Of a stretch of DNA of 8,355 nt, positions 6,318-8,355 are shown one piece after another (the stretch's first letter is position 1; each line of letters opens with the position of its first letter). The notes under the pieces were generated by a model. It searched no databases. It was not told the origin of the DNA and saw nothing but the letters and a program-made list of their open reading frames with translations. The translations under genes and the position numbers were made by a program. Origin of the DNA: Planctomycetaceae bacterium (lineage in GTDB: Bacteria; Planctomycetota; Planctomycetia; Pirellulales; Pirellulaceae); the NCBI GenBank assembly GCA_012965455.1, contig DTSG01000450.1:1-8355 (forward strand). The letters are read 5' to 3'.

Positions 6318-7364
6318 CTAACCTTCGTCACGAGCCAGTTTTCGGAAATACTCTTCAATCACTTCGCGGTAATGAGCCGGCAGTTCTTTGCTGATTTGTT
6401 GCAATGCTTTTTGTCGCTCGCGTGGAGGTAAAGCTCCCCAGTCATCGCCTTCTTTGACGCTTTTGTTGTCGACGTTACCTGGACCAGAACCACCAAGGTT
6501 GGATGAATCTTGCGCGGGCGAGCTTGAACTGGAACTACCACCACCGCTGCCAGATTGTTGCTGTTGTTGTTGTTGTTCCAACTCTTCAATCATCTTGTCG
6601 AGCTTGGCAATGACATCGTCTTCTTCTTTGCGAACTCTAGTGCCAGCTCGTCCAAGCTTCAGTCGGCGGCGAATGTCCGCCATCAAACGAGCCACTTCGT
6701 CCAATGAGTCAGACTTTAATGGTTCGACATCTGCTTTCATCAATTTGGCAATCGTGCTGTAGCGTCGCGGCAATTGCTCCTCGTTTTCTAACAATAGATC
6801 TATTTTCTGTAGACAAACGTCTTTGGCGAGAATGCGGTGGTAACCGGTGGCTTGATAAAACAGTAATGTTGCCGGGTCGACAACTTGGCTTGGGGTAATA
6901 CCTTCAAGTACTTGCAAGCACTCGTCTTGCAGGTCACTGTGAGCGAGCCAGCGAGCGTAAAAGAGTCGTAGGTTATTTCGCAGGAAGTCGTCCTGTGACT
7001 CATCGGTAAGCATGGTTGGAATAATATTTGCCGCTGTAGCCGGAGTTGTGTCAAGGCGGGCTGTAAGTTCGCGTACATCTTTGTTCGCTAATGCGAAGCT
7101 GTTGATGAGCTGGTCGAGCAACAGCGACCGGTCGTCTGATTCAATGGGAATTTCCCACAGAATCGCGATCTGTTGCTGGATGGCTTCGGAAACTTCGGAC
7201 TCGCTTAGGTATTTATCTAGATCGGCTTTGACCGTTAGTTGATCGGGAAAGGACCAAGTCGCTCTCTTTTCAAGTTCATCCTGAGCAGAAACGGTTGTTG
7301 GTGCTATTGCAACACAAAATAACGTTACTACGGCAGCACAAGCGATGGTTGATTTGAAGTTCAT
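6318..7364 (-). CDS. Exported planctomycete-type protein with helical N-terminal region, polyQ/polySer segment and conserved WG-LPP-RER tail
   Basis: I chose the ATG at 7364 (348 residues, MNFKSTIACAAVV...) because it begins a clean signal peptide (cleavage near VSA-QDE, residue 27). A TTG at 7415 would add 17 polar residues and overlap the upstream gene. Residues about 35-215 are alpha-helical and may be degenerate TPR-like repeats (inference). Residues about 222-263 (MADIRRRLKLGRAG, then VIAKLDKMIEELE) form a charged helix that I associate with a planctomycete family. Seven glutamines (264-270), a Gly/Ser tract (271-282) and a flexible linker follow. The tail at 308-345 reads DDWGALPPRERQKALQQISKELPAHYREVIEEYFRKLA, split here only by my reading of one continuous helix pair. 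I recall similar WG-x-LPP-x-ER tails in other planctomycetal proteins but cannot name the function. It starts 34 bp after the upstream Q-rich gene. Confidence 0.85.
   Translation of the reverse strand: MNFKSTIACAAVVTLFCVAIAPTTVSAQDELEKRATWSFPDQLTVKADLDKYLSESEVSEAIQQQIAILWEIPIESDDRSLLLDQLINSFALANKDVRELTARLDTTPATAANIIPTMLTDESQDDFLRNNLRLFYARWLAHSDLQDECLQVLEGITPSQVVDPATLLFYQATGYHRILAKDVCLQKIDLLLENEEQLPRRYSTIAKLMKADVEPLKSDSLDEVARLMADIRRRLKLGRAGTRVRKEEDDVIAKLDKMIEELEQQQQQQQSGSGGGSSSSSSPAQDSSNLGGSGPGNVDNKSVKEGDDWGALPPRERQKALQQISKELPAHYREVIEEYFRKLARDEG
6555..6575 (-). repeat. PolyQ microsatellite (seven Gln codons) in the exported helical protein
   Basis: Seven consecutive Gln codons, six CAA and one CAG, directly followed by a Gly/Ser-rich stretch that includes six serines in a row. 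It separates a charged helix from the conserved C-terminal tail, so it probably acts as a flexible spacer whose length can drift. Confidence 0.85.
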
Positions 7365-7398
7365 AGCGTAAATGCCCAGCGAAAAAAGGCTGTAGTTG

Positions 7399-8355
7399 TT
7401 ATTGGTTTTTTCCAAGTACTATATCACGAGTGATGCGTTGTAAACTTCGTTGCGTATCGGAAAGCTTCTGCAAAGCGGTAATCAAGTCGACATCCATTGC
7501 TTGACCGGTTGGATCATCGAGATCGTCGAGCAGGCGCGAGTATCGTTTCGTGCGTTTGTTGATGCGCAGTTGAAGTGATCGAATCATCCGCAGTTCGGCT
7601 AATTTGTCGACAAGTGGTTGTTCTTGTTGTTGCTGTTGTTGCTGCTGTTCTTGTTGCTGTTGTTGCTGCTCTTCTAAATCCTGTTGAGCTTGTTGCAGTG
7701 CTTCGATCATCTCCTCAATGGACTGGATGATGTCTTCTTCAATCCCAAGGGTTATACGACCAACTTTCAATTGGCTTAATCGACCGGCAGCCTGTTCCAT
7801 GTCTTCTCGCATGATTTTGACAGTTTCAGGAAACGCGATCGATGAGCCTTCCTCAAGCAACAATGTAAGTACCTTGTCTGCTTCCAATCCAATACGTCGT
7901 TGTTGAAAACTTAGCTTATTAGCTGCAACTTGGACTTCACGATCCTGATCCGATTTAGGGATTTTTGAAAGTTGCAATGTTCCTTCATACACCCTCAGTT
8001 CCATTTCGAGCATTTTCCGGAAACGACCCTCGAGCAAAGCCAACATCCTTTCTAGTTCTTCTTCGCGTAGCTGTCGAAGAATTTCTTCAAGCTGTGCTTT
8101 AGCTTCAATGAGTTTTCTCTTGGCCGCTTCTTGTGCTTCAATAGATTCACTGCGGCGTGCATTTTCAAGTTCGATTTGGGCCTGCTTCATCTGTTCTTGA
8201 GCTTCTTCCAATCGCTTGCGAGCCGGATTGTCGTCTTGCTGACCACTTTCACCACTCTCGCCGCCTTCACCGCCCTGTCCGGGTTTGCCTTCGCCTTCAC
8301 CGGGTTTGCCTTCGCCTTCACCGGGTTTGCCTTCGCCTTCACCGGGTTTGCCTTC
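7399..8355 (-). CDS. Large coiled-coil, Gly/Glu- and Gln-rich protein, C-terminal 318 residues (5' end outside window)
   Basis: The frame stays open to the right edge, so the start is outside. A TTG at 8211 is internal. The visible part begins with heptapeptide repeats GEGEGKP, then a degenerate GQGGEGGESGESG stretch. A long Glu/Gln/Arg/Leu-rich coiled coil follows (roughly visible residues 49-115, including AAKRKLIEAKAQLEEILRQL), then further helices and a polyQ tract (6Q-E-8Q). The closing helical region begins PLVDKLAELRMIRSLQLRINKRTKRY. That last block strongly resembles a segment I recall from planctomycete proteins, some near MoxR-ATPase/VWA-type gene sets, but the family is not named here with confidence. 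No signal peptide or membrane segment is in the visible part. These could lie in the missing N-terminus. The stop precedes the next gene's ATG by 34 bp. Confidence 0.85.
   Translation of the reverse strand, partial: EGKPGEGEGKPGEGEGKPGEGEGKPGQGGEGGESGESGQQDDNPARKRLEEAQEQMKQAQIELENARRSESIEAQEAAKRKLIEAKAQLEEILRQLREEELERMLALLEGRFRKMLEMELRVYEGTLQLSKIPKSDQDREVQVAANKLSFQQRRIGLEADKVLTLLLEEGSSIAFPETVKIMREDMEQAAGRLSQLKVGRITLGIEEDIIQSIEEMIEALQQAQQDLEEQQQQQQEQQQQQQQQEQPLVDKLAELRMIRSLQLRINKRTKRYSRLLDDLDDPTGQAMDVDLITALQKLSDTQRSLQRITRDIVLGKNQ
7627..7674 (-). repeat. 24-bp tandem duplication within the polyQ tract
   Basis: Positions 7627-7650 and 7651-7674 are identical except for one base (7647 g versus 7671 c, which changes CAG to GAG). 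Each copy encodes one Glu plus a run of Gln. The whole polyQ/E segment is about 7618-7674. Confidence 0.85.
8281..8355 (-). repeat. 21-bp tandem repeat encoding GEGEGKP, cut by the window edge
   Basis: Three perfect copies (8281-8301, 8302-8322, 8323-8343) and 12 bp of a fourth up to the edge. The unit keeps the reading frame and codes for the heptapeptide GEGEGKP. Perfect nucleotide identity, including third positions, points to recent slippage or duplication. A degenerate Gly/Glu-rich stretch without perfect repeats lies next to it (8245-8280). Confidence 0.92.

Noticed and set aside
6388..6762. Plus-strand open frame of 124 codons with a run of Cys and Ser codons
   Set aside because: It is the antisense of the polyQ/Gly-Ser region of a well-supported minus-strand gene, and its composition is an artefact of that repeat.
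7365..7415. TTG start that would lengthen the helical exported protein by 17 residues
   Set aside because: It overlaps the upstream gene, and the added residues are polar. The ATG at 7364 begins a normal signal peptide.
8209..8211. TTG as the start of the Q-rich coiled-coil gene
   Set aside because: The same frame continues open for 48 more codons to the window edge, through in-frame repeats, so this Leu codon is internal.

Overview
The window looks like part of a Planctomycetota genome, most likely a Pirellulales-type marine or freshwater lineage. This is inferred from protein style. Several tandem S1C (HtrA-like) proteases sit next to an NPCBM-domain protein and to two Q-rich, coiled-coil exported proteins with conserved tails of a kind I associate with planctomycetes. 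Base composition looks near half G+C by eye. Everything coding is on the minus strand, so transcription runs from the right edge to the left edge. Gaps between genes are short (3 to 102 bp), with no clear terminator, so the genes could form one long transcription unit. No RNA gene, mobile element or CRISPR is visible, and no gene-free stretch exceeds about 100 bp.

Layout in order of transcription: (A) 8355-7399, the C-terminal part of a coiled-coil protein with a Gly-Glu-Lys-Pro tandem repeat and a polyglutamine tract, cut by the window edge. (B) 7364-6318, an exported protein with helical repeats, its own polyQ/polySer segment and a conserved WG-LPP-RER tail. (C) 6242-5046, a protein with four short beta-rich repeats followed by an NPCBM carbohydrate-binding-like module. 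(D) 4972-3200, an intact HtrA-type serine protease with one PDZ domain, a Pro-rich linker and a C-terminal LolA-like domain. (E) 3196-2165, an HtrA-PDZ paralogue that has lost all three catalytic residues. (F) 2118-148, a second paralogue that has also lost the triad, with two PDZ domains and a fused alpha/beta-hydrolase domain whose nucleophile serine is glutamine. (G) 45-1, the first 15 codons of a probable sugar phosphate isomerase/epimerase-like TIM-barrel protein with a strong Shine-Dalgarno.

The most interesting signal is D-E-F. One active serine protease is followed directly by two tandem, intact but catalytically dead paralogues, all with signal peptides and PDZ domains. HtrA proteases act as trimers or larger assemblies. 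A working hypothesis is that the dead members are regulatory, scaffold or substrate-capture subunits of a cell-envelope quality-control complex, possibly a mixed oligomer with D. The upstream exported coiled-coil and carbohydrate-binding-like proteins may belong to the same envelope programme. That link rests on gene order only.
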